A stretch of DNA of 64,000 nt, from NCBI RefSeq assembly GCF_949628215.1, contig NC_134283.1, positions 23,104,975-23,168,974 on the forward strand. The letters are read 5' to 3'. A program made the position numbers and the translations under genes. This DNA comes from Phalacrocorax aristotelis (Eukaryota; Chordata; Aves; Suliformes; Phalacrocoracidae). This document shows positions 36,416-53,800 of this stretch, piece by piece (within the stretch, counting starts at the first letter, position 1; the number at the start of each line of letters is the position of its first letter). Below the pieces are notes generated by a model. The model did not search any database and had not been told where the DNA came from. It saw only the letters and a program-made list of their open reading frames with translations.

Positions 36416-36885
36416 AGGCTTTTGCCAACATCCGCGTGCTCCGAAAGGCCGGGCTGAAGGTGCGAGGGAGGTCTCGGCTGCCAGGAGGGTGGTTTGCAGA
36501 GAGGCCGTGCCCTAGGAGGGGCTCCCAAAGGCCACCCTTCCTTTTCTCTCGCCCTTCCTCCCAGTTCTGCAGGAAGGGGCCCCTCTGCTCCACAGGGAAC
36601 CACCCCCCACCAGCCCAGCCCACCCACCAGGGCCCTCCAGCCCCACATAGACCCAACACAACTCGCTCTTCCCTGGGAAGAAGACGACATCTCCCCTTTA
36701 ATAGTATGACTTTTCTGAAGCCAGCCCACTCTGCTGTACCTCTTTATTCCCATCCTGGCTAAGGTGGATGGAAAGCCTCTCTGGAGAGGCTGCATGCCTT
36801 TCTCCCTTCCTTGCAGAGCAAAAGGAGGTAGAAGGCAGAAGATTTCTGCTCCAGAGCTCAGCTCCAGAATCAAAGCATCCAGCGA
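36344..36885 (+). repeat. duplicated segment, copy 2 (tRNA-His plus downstream flank)
   Basis: Partner of the segment at 33,741-34,125. Homologous blocks lie just after the tRNA, at about 36,445-36,500 (AAAGGCCGGGCTGAAGGTGC), near 36,560-36,590 and at 36,815-36,870 (GGAGGTAGAAGGCAGAAG, CTCAGCTCCAGAATC). About 200 bases without a counterpart lie between the last two blocks. Confidence 0.7.
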
Positions 36886-36889
36886 ATCA

Positions 36890-38540
36890 AAAGGCCATGC
36901 TCCAGGTGAGCTTGAACTCCCCCCATAGCATCCCTCTGCTCTGCACTGCTGTGCACTGGCCCATTGCCCCACTGGAACACACTGTGGGGGAAGGTCCAGC
37001 TGGACATATGGCCACGCCATCCTGCTGACTTTCTGCTAACACATTTAAAAAATGAGAAAACCCCTAATTTCCCCCATCCCACAGCCCCTCCCTGGGTGCA
37101 CAGCCTTGCACACAACCCTCGAGGCAGACTGGAGCAGGGAGAACATCTCCTCTGCCCACAGTCCTGGCCCCACGCAGGCAGCACAACCAGGCTCAACATG
37201 CCAGGCTGGAAGCTAAGAGCAGTGATTTTAAGGAGAAAAGTTAAATCATGCTATAATAAGCCCTGGGATAAGTAGACACCCCCCAAAGTGAGGGGCTGCC
37301 CAGTGAAGGGCTGCAGGGCAGAAAGCCTGACAAAGGCAGAGGATGGGGCAGGACTCAGGGTGAGCAGAGATTTCTTATTGCTCCTGGGGTGTCCCTGAGT
37401 TTCTGTCCACCAAGCAGAGCATGATGGAGATGCATCCCCAAATCCTTCTTCCCCTGAGCCCTGCATGCACATCTGGTCCAACCAAGCTCGGCCCAAGGGT
37501 CACAATGACCCCTGAGATGGGATGGGAAGCCCATGCACCCTGGATTAGACCTCCTCATCAAAACAGTCAGTTTGCTCAGCCCTCACCTGCCAGGCTAGTA
37601 AGGCCTTCCTTGAGCAGAGCAAGGCTGGGGCACACAAGAAGACTGCCTGTGGCAGGGGAATGGAGCCTCCCAAGGGAGTAGGTGAGGGTTGTGTGGACAT
37701 CCCTCTGCATCCTCACATAGATTTGTAACCCCTTCCTTCTGAAACACAGCACAGACGTGACTTCAGAGCAGGCACTGTGGCCGTACATTGCAAAAACAAT
37801 AGGAAAAGCACACCCTTTTTCTTCCTCCCCCTGGGGACCTGCCAGCAGCTGCCTATTAGAGCCCAAGGCAGGGCTGAGCAGGGGGGATGCTGGATCCCCC
37901 TGGGACCAAGTGCCTGTCAGGGGGACGCTGCATGGGGCAACATGGGCAGGGGGACACTGGGCAGGGGGACACAGGGCGGGGGCAGTGCCTGGGGTGGCAC
38001 TGGGGGACGTTCTGCTGCCATGTGGCACGAGGGGCTGCCCAGATGTGTCCTCGCCTGTGCTGGCCCCAATGTCTCCCAGAGATTTGAGGTCTGCCTGGCC
38101 ATATCGACAGCACCAGCCCCCCCCCGCACCCCCCCCCGCCAAGGGCAGGAGGAGAAGAAAGGTGCTGCATTCACGCAGACAGGAAGCGGGCAGGGAGCGG
38201 GCAGGGAGCGGGTAGGGAGCAGGCAGCCTTGGGCAGACCCGTGGGGTTGCCCTGGGAGCATGGTGCAGGGGGAAATGGCGTGGCAGCCACAACCACAGCA
38301 CACAGTGGATGGACGCCAAGGCACCGAGAAGCTGCTAAAATTATGTGCCTGCTCCACTGGCCCCCTGAACAGGATTCCTGGGGCACAGAGAGCCCCTCGG
38401 CACTGCTGGACTGCCTTGGCAGGACATGGCATGTCCGCAAGGCCAGTCCTTCGGCCCTCCCCGTCCCTCCTCCCCATCACGGCCAGCCCCTTGCAGCTCT
38501 CCCCTCCCCTGCAGCCCGGGTGCCTCTTGGCTGGACCTGC
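36890..38540. other. intergenic region upstream of LCAT
   Basis: No gene is recognised. The last 600 bases before LCAT become GC-rich with short tandem G-rich motifs: GGGCAGGGGGACAC-like units near 37,940-37,985 and an 11-bp repeat at 38,181-38,224. These may belong to the LCAT upstream region. Confidence 0.45.
38181..38224 (+). repeat. 11-bp tandem repeat, four units
   Basis: Four near-perfect 11-base units of the form AGGGAGCGGGC lie head to tail, about 325-370 bases upstream of the LCAT TATA box. They are G-rich and resemble GC-box-like motifs, but no regulatory role can be shown from sequence. Confidence 0.8.
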
Positions 38541-38548
38541 GTAAAAAA

Positions 38549-38556
38549 TATAAAAG
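38549..38556 (+). promoter_or_regulatory. TATA box of LCAT
   Basis: TATAAAAG lies 45 bases before the LCAT start codon (38,601). Initiation 25-30 bases downstream would leave a 5' leader of only about 20 bases, which fits the very short 5' UTR known for mammalian LCAT. Confidence 0.75.
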
Positions 38557-38600
38557 GCTGTTTTGCTTGGAGACGTCCAGAGGATCCCGCTGAGCTTGCC

Positions 38601-45354
<6,754 letters not shown>

Positions 45355-45877
45355 AAGGAATGAGGGCCAGCTTCCTTCCGTGCTGGTAGCCACCACAGCT
45401 GCCAATCAGAGGAGCAAAGGACTCAGAGCTGAGTTTGGAAGGAAAAGGAGCAAGACCAACAGCTCAGGTGGATGGGCTGGCACCCACTTCCACACTGATT
45501 GGTTTTTCTTTTGGGAACGGTGATTAATTATACTTCAGAGGCTTGTCACTTCCCACTAGCGGGTGGATAATTAACTGCACTGCCAGCTCATTAACACCAC
45601 ACTTGCAAATTATGGTGTATGCACAAGCCCTCATCGCTAGCAAGCCATGTTTAGGCACTTTAGAGGCTGTGGAGCCCGCGGTGAGCCTCAGCTCACTCGG
45701 GACAGAGCAACTCATATAACGAGTGCAGGCTCTGACTTACTGGGGTGGTCACGAGGGTGTCATAGGAGTGGCACGGCAGGTACAGCTTGCAAGAGCACCT
45801 CTGCCAGCCACCAGTGCTCAGGCAGTGAGCTAGACTCCCCAAGCAAGGCTGACTTGAAATCAGCAGATTTACAAAAT

Positions 45878-45883
45878 AATAAA
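45878..45883 (+). terminator. LCAT: candidate poly(A) signal of LCAT
   Basis: This is the first AATAAA I see downstream of the LCAT stop, 524 bases away. As I recall, mammalian LCAT has a very short 3' UTR, so a closer non-canonical signal cannot be excluded. Confidence 0.35.
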
Positions 45884-46019
45884 CACACTTTGCTTCTGAG
45901 CACTGAGCCTGCCTTGTCCTTGTACAGCGGGATAGTAAAGCCAGACGTAACTGAAAACGGAGGTGCTCACTGCCTGGCAGCACACCAGGAGCTGAGGCTT
46001 AGGGAAGAGCCACATGCTT

Positions 46020-46962
46020 GGCAATGCAACCAGGGTTGGCAATGCAAGGTGGGCTGGGTGACATGACTGGGGCTGGCAATGTGAGCGGGCTGACAGCGCA
46101 ACTGGGCCTGGCGATACAACCAAGGCTGGCGATGTGATCAGGGCTGGTGATGCAACCGGGGTTGGCAATGTGACCAGGACTGGCAATGTGCCCAGGGGTG
46201 GTGACACCACTGGGATGACAACACAACCAGGGCTGGCTCTGTGACCAGGGTTGGTGATACGACTGGGGCTGGCAACGCAGCCACTTGGCGGTGCAACTGG
46301 GAATGGCGACACAACCAGGGCCGGCAACACAGTTGGGGATGAAGATGCAACTGAGATGGGCAACGCAACCAGGGCAATGACGAAAACAGGGCTGGTGGTG
46401 CAGCCAGGGCTGGTGGTGCAAATGGGATTGGCAATGCAACTGGGGTTGGTGACACAGCTGGGGTTGGGGATGCAAGCAGGGCTGGCAACGCAACTGGGCT
46501 TGGTGACATGACTGGGGCTGGCAATGTGACTGAGGTGACAATGGGACCAGGGCCAGTGACGTGACCAGGACTGGTGATGTGATCAGGGCTGGCGATGCAA
46601 CTGCGACTGGCAAAGTGGCCAGCGCTGGCAATGTAACAGGGGTGATAATGTAACTAGGACTGGCCGCGCAACCAGGGCTGGTGGCACAAGCAGTGTTGGC
46701 AATGCAACCAGGGCTGGCAATGCAACCGGGGCTAGCAAAGCAACTGGGACTGGCGACACAACCAGGGTTGGCAACACAGCCGGCGATGGCGGCGCAACCG
46801 TGACTGGTGACACAACAGGGGCAGCGAAGCAAACAGGGCTGGAGGTGCAGCCGGGCTGGTGTTGCAAATGGGCTTGCCGATGCAACTGGGGCGGGGATGC
46901 GATGCAACTGGGACTGGTGACACAGGCGGGGTTGTCGATGCAGCCGGGGCTGGCGAGGCGAC
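46020..46962. repeat. minisatellite of 18-bp units upstream of MATCAP1
   Basis: About fifty imperfect head-to-tail copies of an 18-base unit close to GGGCTGGCAATGCAACCA; a few units are 17 or 22 bases and some are duplicated irregularly. Because 18 is a multiple of three, open frames run through it on both strands, giving a hexapeptide-like repeat (for example IASPGC on the minus strand). These are artefacts of the repeat. The array ends where the CpG island of MATCAP1 begins. Confidence 0.95.
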
Positions 46963-47800
46963 GGGCGGCACGCCGACCCCTCCGACACGGGGCGTAGGGC
47001 TCTGGCACTCCCCGCCGGGGCCGCGGGACGGGGCTGGGCGGGGCTGGGCGGGGCTCTCCCTCAGCCCTCCGCTGCCATTGGCTCCGGCGCGCCGGGCGCA
47101 GCGCCGATTGGCGGGTGGCGGCGCGTGCCCCGGGCGGCAGGGCGGGGCCTGGCGCGACGCAGCCCACGTGCCGCCGCCGCCGCCGCGCTGGAGGCCATGG
47201 TGCTGGACCCGGGAGCGGCGGCGGCCGGCAAGCTGGGCGCCAGCGCCGCCCCACGCCTGCCCCACCGCCATGGCCCGCCGCTCTGCCCCTGCCCGTGTCC
47301 CCCGCCGCCGCCACCGGGACCCGCCGCCCGCTACCCGCGGGGAACCCGGCGTCTATCGGAAACCGGCGCCGGGATGCGGCCGCACGAAAGCGCGGGGGGG
47401 CGCGGGGGGATGCGCGCCGCCGCCTCCCTGCCCCACATCGCGCGGGGGCGAGGGGAGGAGGGCGGCGGGCGGCGGAGCCCCTGCCTGCTCGTGGCGCTGC
47501 GGCCCCGCAACGTGGAGGCGGAACGGGAGCGGTTCTTCCGCGCCAGTTTCGCCTACGACCCGCAGTTCGAGTACGCCGAGCCGGTCCCCGCCGCCGTGTT
47601 GGATAAATACGGGGCCGCCTCCGATCGTTTCGTCGTTCAGGTGAGGCGGGGCCGGCGGGTCACGCGCTGCCTGCGCGTGGGTGTGACCGCCAGCCTGCGC
47701 GGGGCGGGGGCATCGGTGCGGGCAGCTGCCGGAACCCCCCGCTGCCTTGATCCCCCTGCCTGTACTGCTGCCTGCTGAGCTGCTGCCTCGGGCGGGGGCT
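46963..47800 (+). promoter_or_regulatory. MATCAP1: CpG island and promoter region of MATCAP1
   Basis: Very dense in CG dinucleotides and GC boxes (repeated GGGCGGGGC-type units around 47,030-47,055 and 47,140), with CCAAT-like ATTGG motifs (about 47,077 and 47,105), and covering the first coding exon. No TATA box is seen. This is typical of a broad housekeeping promoter. Confidence 0.8.
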
Positions 47801-50800
47801 GAGCATCGCGGCGGTTCCGGGAGGGACGCTCGGCCTGCGAGGAGGAGGAGGAGGGCAAGCGGTCTCCAACGAGACCTGGGCAGGCTGGAGAGCTGGGCCG
47901 AGGGGAACCTGATGAAATTCAACAAGAGCAAGGGCAAAGCCCTGTACCTGGGGCGGAACAACCCCATGCACCGGTACAGGTTGGGGTTGACCTGCTGGAA
48001 AGCGGCTCTGTTGAGAAGGGCCTGGAACTGCTGGTGGACAGCAAGTTGGCCATTGAGCCAGCAATGTGCCCTTGTGGCCAAGACGGCCAACGGTATCCTA
48101 GGGATGTATAAAAAGGACTGTGGCCAGCAGATTGAGAGAGGTTATCCTCCCCCTCCACTCTGCCCTAGTGAGGCCACATCTGGAGTGCTGTGTCCTGTTC
48201 TGGGGTCCCCAGTTCAAGAAGGACAGGGAACTCCTGGAGAGAATCCAGCGGAGAGCTACCAAGATGATCACGCAGGGGGGCTGGAAGAGGTGATCTCCAG
48301 AAGCCCCTTCCAACCCCACCATTCTGTGAAGAGGAACCAGGGGACCCCGGATTACCTGCTGCCTGCTTTCCTCCCATCCCGTGAGGGTGATAACCCAGTG
48401 GGTGTGAAGGTGTGGGTGTCCTCGTGTAGGGCAGTGTCACCCCCTCAGTGCCAGCAGGATGCATCCTGGTGGGACCACTCTGCGGTTGGGCCAGCCGGGA
48501 GCTGGTCCATGGTCCAGGTGAAACCTCATGGCCTGCTTTCCTTCCTGGGAAACGGAAAGGAAAAGACCCTCTGCTGCTGCCAGGCTGCTGCCTGATCTTG
48601 CTCTGCTTGACACCTTCTCTATCCTGCTGTCAGTGTGCTTGCCCTGCTATTTCTTAAACTCTTCTTTAGCAACCTGGTATACCTGCAGGAACAGTATGTG
48701 CTCCATGCGTGACGTGGGTGACTGTTGTATTGGTGCTGGGCAATGCTGCCAGCCTCAGACTGGCTCTTGCTTGTGGATGCATGGTGGTGGTTTGAAGCTG
48801 GTGCGCTTTCAGGGGCATGTTGCTGTTAATTTTTTGGACTTGTTGCTGTAGAAGTAGCGGACAATGAGCTGGAGCACATGGGAAGTGGTTCTTAGCCTGA
48901 ATGACCTGGTGGTTAAGTCTGGCTTGTTTTCTGGAAGGCCTAAAGGTTGTCAGGTGTGGCAGCATCCTTAAGGCATCAGCAAGTGTGGTCAGTAATGATA
49001 ATAGTTGGTTTAGGCTCCGCTTAAGGAGTCTATTATTTTGCTTAGTGACTTCTATTACTCGTATGCTACTGAAATATTCCTGACTTGCTCCCTGCCATAG
49101 ATGACAAGAATGTGTGGTTGGCAGGATCAAACAGTGCGCAGCCACTTGAAAGGGAGAAGACAGGCAGGAGGAGTGTTCTTTCTTGGTGCTCTGCCTGCAG
49201 GCGAGCCTTTCCTGGATGCAGGCAGAGCAAGGCAGGAGTGGAGCTGCAGGCTCTGTCCCTTTGCTCCGTGCTTGGAGCTGGGAGCCTGGCCATGCCCCAA
49301 AATCAGCTCACTCCTTGGGCTGGGCATTCTGCCTCTGGCAAGAGCATCCTTTCTGCCACACAGACCCCTTTTTGCTGCATCTGAGGAAGCAGATAAAAAA
49401 ACTCTTAAAATAAATTGAGGCTTACACACCAGAGGCATTTCTTTACAGCTCTGAGTTGGGAGCTTACACCTGGTGTTTCAAACAACTACTCCTTCATCCA
49501 TTTCATTACTGTTTTTTGAATGTTTACTTATTCTTGCATTACTTTCTATATCTCTGCCTGCATTAGTATCCAGATGATTCAGGTTCTTTCTGTAAAGAGC
49601 TTTCTAAGCAGTTAGTAATTTCCAGTGCCTGCCCGTACCTCTGCCATAGATAAACTGTTGCCAGTGATGCTGTTGCAGGGCAGACGCTCTCAGTGCTGTA
49701 AAGACCTCACTGGCTTCCCAGCGTTTTCTTCCTGCATTTAAGTGCATTTCATTCTCCAAGTAATGTGGTATCTCCCCCCCTTGCTTTCTCTTTTGGTACA
49801 GCTGACTTACAATACAGTAAAAGATGAAAAATTGAGATTATTTTTCTCTGTGCATTATTTTGAATTAATAAAATTAAGTGTTCGTAACCAGTGTGAATGG
49901 TCTCGTCCTGGGTCCTAAAACCCCTTGCAAGTGATTTTAAGTGTTGAGTGTTTCTACCAATGTTTCTCCAAGTCCTCCAGTGATGGTGTGATGGGACGGT
50001 ATTCGTGTCACTGTTCCTTTGCTCGCACCCTGCAGTAACCTCCTTCCAGTCTCTTTTCTCTTGTGAGACTTTTTTCCTTGCCAGCTAACTGTTGGTTATA
50101 AACTTCTTTTATTTTAAAACCCTGCATTAATCAGGGACCTTATATAAATGAGACATTTTGCTAAGCCAGCATCCTTGGACAAGAGCAGACAAACCAACAC
50201 CAGCTCTCTGCTTCCAGCTTGCTGCCCCACCAGCTGCTCTGCACATGCTTGGGGGGTTATTTTATTTTTTAATAGAAAATTTAAATAAATGTGAAGGATT
50301 CTTCTAGCCTCATGGAGGCTCATCGCCCCGGAGATCACATCCCTGGTTTGTCCCAGGAACACCAGCAGCACCAGCATGGAGCTGGCGCTGGAGGATTTGT
50401 TATACCACTGCATATGGTGGGTACATGATTTTGGGCTGCCCAGGGATGCTCATCAGACTCTCAGAAAACTAAAATTGGTATCTTAGGAATTTTGCTCGCC
50501 AGGACATGGATGGGAGGTCAGCGGGTAGCATGCCCTTTGGTTATTCTTACTTGTGGGCACCAGCTGTGCTGGGTTTCTCTCGGCTTAGTGCTTTAAGTCC
50601 CCTGGGAGGGAGAGAGCAATTGGCTGAGCAGAGGTGGGAGGAAGAAATGGGTCCTTTTTCTGCCTCTGACCGCAGGAGGTACTTTGTGTCGCTGCAAAAA
50701 TGATCCTGATCGTTCAGTGAAAACAACAAAAAACCCAAACAAAAAAAAAAAGAAAAAAACCAGCAACACAAAAAACCCGCACAACTTCTCCTGGAAAGAC

Positions 50801-53800
50801 ACGGTAAGTGACTTGAGAATAAAAACCAGCTGTGCAGAGGAGACTGTCCACGGAAGGAAAATCAGGACCTTCTGCTGGGGCAGTAGAGGCTGCTGACCAG
50901 ATGCAGATCACAAAGCCCCTCTTATGGGGTGTTGGGTGGTTTGAATGCCGGTACTGGTGGTGAGCACCCGTCTCCTGATCCTGGGTGACCTTAGGGATGA
51001 AGGAGGGGATGGGACCTCTCCAGGGCTCCAGCCACTGCCCAGAGCCTGTGTGAGAACAAAGGGGGTTTGCTCAGCTGGCAAGCACCATTCAAGAGCAGCA
51101 CTTGGTCCTGGGCTGGGAAGCCTGGCAGCACTGAGCCAGGTTTACGGATGCAATAAAACTCCTGGAAAAACTCAGGAACTCGTTCAAAGTTGTCATCTGC
51201 TTTGAAATATATATTAATAGGCTGGAGAGGGTCATTGCTTGAAAACATCTACAATGCAAACTCACTTTTAGGGAAGGAAACATGCTAATAAATGCTCGTA
51301 TTTTATAGATGCCCCATAATTGTTAATGTTAATAAAATAGCACATGCTGCTTTTATTAGAAGGCTGATGGTGTGCAGCAGGCTGGTTGTGCTGAGATCCT
51401 GGCCAAAGAGGAGGAAGTAGTATTGCTGTAAAGGACAATGCTTGCAATGCCCATCTTTCTTGCTGGGCTTGCAATTCAGCATGGCAATAAGAAACTTTCA
51501 GAGTAAAAAAGCAAGCTGATAAGCTAGACCTCTTTGTGAAAGCTCTAGAGTTTGAAAGGAGAACTGAAAGCAGAATAGATGAAAATAATCACGGCTTTAA
51601 CCTCCAGAGGCAGCGTGCTGTGATAATGCCGTTTTGTTTCTGCAAGGGTGATAAAAAGCAGAAAGAATGTACTGTGGGTCATGCTGGTTGCATTAAGTGT
51701 CTGTCCCGGTGGCTACCTCTAGCTGGCTCAGTCTACTTGTTTTTTTAGATATTGCAAAACCATGTCTCACTTTACAGGCGTTTATCAGGGATTATCTCCT
51801 CTGGGATTTATTGCATGTGGGATTTTAAGATGTGTTTATAAGCAGGGCAGGTGTTTGCACTGATGTTTCATTTCTGCCTGCGACAGGCGATCAGGATCAT
51901 TCGTGCCGTCCTGGAGAAGTACGGGACCTATGAGAGCTTTGAAGTTGCCACGGGCGGGAGGCTGCTGAACAAGTGCCAGATCTGGTCTGTGATCCGAAAG
52001 TACATGCAGAAGGAAGGCTGCGTGGGAGAGGTAATCCACGTCTGTGCTTTATCTCTTGTAAAATACAGCTGTAAAATATTTACTTTCTGATAAAAAGGAC
52101 TCAGATTAAGAAATATTGTGGGTACAAAGAAGAAACTTTTCTACCCTGAGCTGTGGTGTTCTTTTATCTCTGGTTTGGCTACCTTCGCGGTACCCTGGCA
52201 TTAGGATGTGGCTGCTGGTTCCACACAATTTCCCTTGGTTTTTCCAGTGTGTATCTCCCTTTTATGCTTGAGAGAGAGAGAGAGAGAAAGAGAAGCTGCT
52301 GCTTGTCTGTGCGGCTGCGCAGGGAGCGTTTTGCTGTGTGCATGAGGTATCAATTACTGCTGTTAGCAGTGGTATGGCAGACATCTCCAACAGACGCCTT
52401 CGCTCACATGTCCAAAAGCAAAGCCGGGGGGAGGCATTTCCTGCTGTCTGGTGGGATGTGCTGGGTTACGGCACTTTGACACCCTGAGCTTGGGTTTTAA
52501 GGCTGGGAAATATGTAGTAGAGATACGATGGTAGCCATGAGGGATGGAGGGGGGCAAGTTCAGCAACTCTTAGTCTGGCCTCTGTGCCCCAGCAGCATCC
52601 AGCATGGGATGTCCCACAGCTTCAGATAAGGGCCTTTTTTTTACCTTTTCTGCCAGCAAGGTGTGGGCAAAACGCTTCCACCATCCTTGATTCAAGCAGT
52701 GAGAAGAATTTCTGGACCTGGTTTTGCTTTTTCACTCGTGGGGCTGCTTTCGGCTGTTGGCTGCAGGGCAGAAGGCCATGCAGTGCTGGCTGGCACAGGG
52801 GCTTCCTCACCACTGCCTCTTGGCCAGACTATTTTTCCTAGCTATGATTTTTCACCTCCAACTCCAAACAGGGTTATTCACAAGCATTTCCCTGAGGCAT
52901 CAACTTGCTCAGCAGTACCCAGCGCATTTCATGCCTGCAAAAGCGGGAGTGAGCGGTTCCCTGAGGTCCCACCTGGCCAGGTGACGTTCCTCCTCCAGCC
53001 CCCTCTGTTTGCTGTGATCCTTCCTGCAGGTGTCCCTGGGATGTGGATTTGGCACCTTGGCCCTCCTAAGCCTTTGCTTAGGACAGAAGGGATCTCTGCA
53101 AATCTCTTCCTATAATTCAGCTGCCTTTTAGTACCCAGAACTAGTCCCAAAACCCAGCCTAGCTGGCCAGTCTTACTTACAAACCTACACTTATGACTTG
53201 CTAGTTATGGTCTATCTTTTGATTTTATTAATTTATTAAATTCAGCTATTTTGCTCTTCTCTGTTAATTTAAACCCAAATTGAGCTCTGGCCAGGCAGAA
53301 AACCATCTTTTTTCTTACATATTGGTGTACAACTGGCTTTCTTCCAGCCCTGTAATTTTCCCTTTGCTCAAGGGAACGTGGGTTCAGTAATTATCTTTGC
53401 ACGTCTACGTATGAGATATGTGGCTCCTTTATCTGGAACTTTTGATAAGTGCTTTTAAAACCTTTAAAGCATTGGTTTGTTTGTTGCTACACATTAGAAA
53501 TTTTGCTGAATTTCTCTGAGGCAGGGAAGAGGGAAGGGTTTCATCTGCTCTCGATACAGCAATGTTGGCAAAGCTTGCTCCCCATACAGGACAAAAACTT
53601 GCTGAAACTTCTGCGTCGCTGATAATGTAACACCCTGCCGGGGAACTGGGTGGTTTCAGATGCGTCTCCCTCCCCTGACTTTCCTGACTTCCACCTGCTG
53701 TGCCCTGTCTGTTTTGCCATGCCATTTGCTTCTCTGTTACATATTCATTGTGAGGGCTTTCTTAAAAAAAAGAAAAAAAAAAAAAAAAAAAAAAAGAAAC

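Noticed and set aside
36058-37020. A 320-codon minus-strand open frame across tRNA-His copy 2
   Set aside because: It overlaps a tRNA gene and its duplicated flank, shows no family motif, and its similarity to the frame at 33,759-34,142 is explained by the DNA duplication.
45999-46988. Long minus-strand open frame (about 330 codons) and several others through the same stretch
   Set aside because: They are by-products of the 18-bp minisatellite: a period divisible by three keeps frames open, and the peptide is a degenerate hexapeptide repeat with no family.
47353-48090. Minus-strand frame over the MATCAP1 CpG island
   Set aside because: It is antisense to a well-supported coding exon and a CR1 fragment and is open only because of the extreme GC content.
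53764-53799. A-rich tract considered as the tail of a processed pseudogene or SINE
   Set aside because: No gene-like or SINE-like sequence directly upstream and no flanking target duplication seen.
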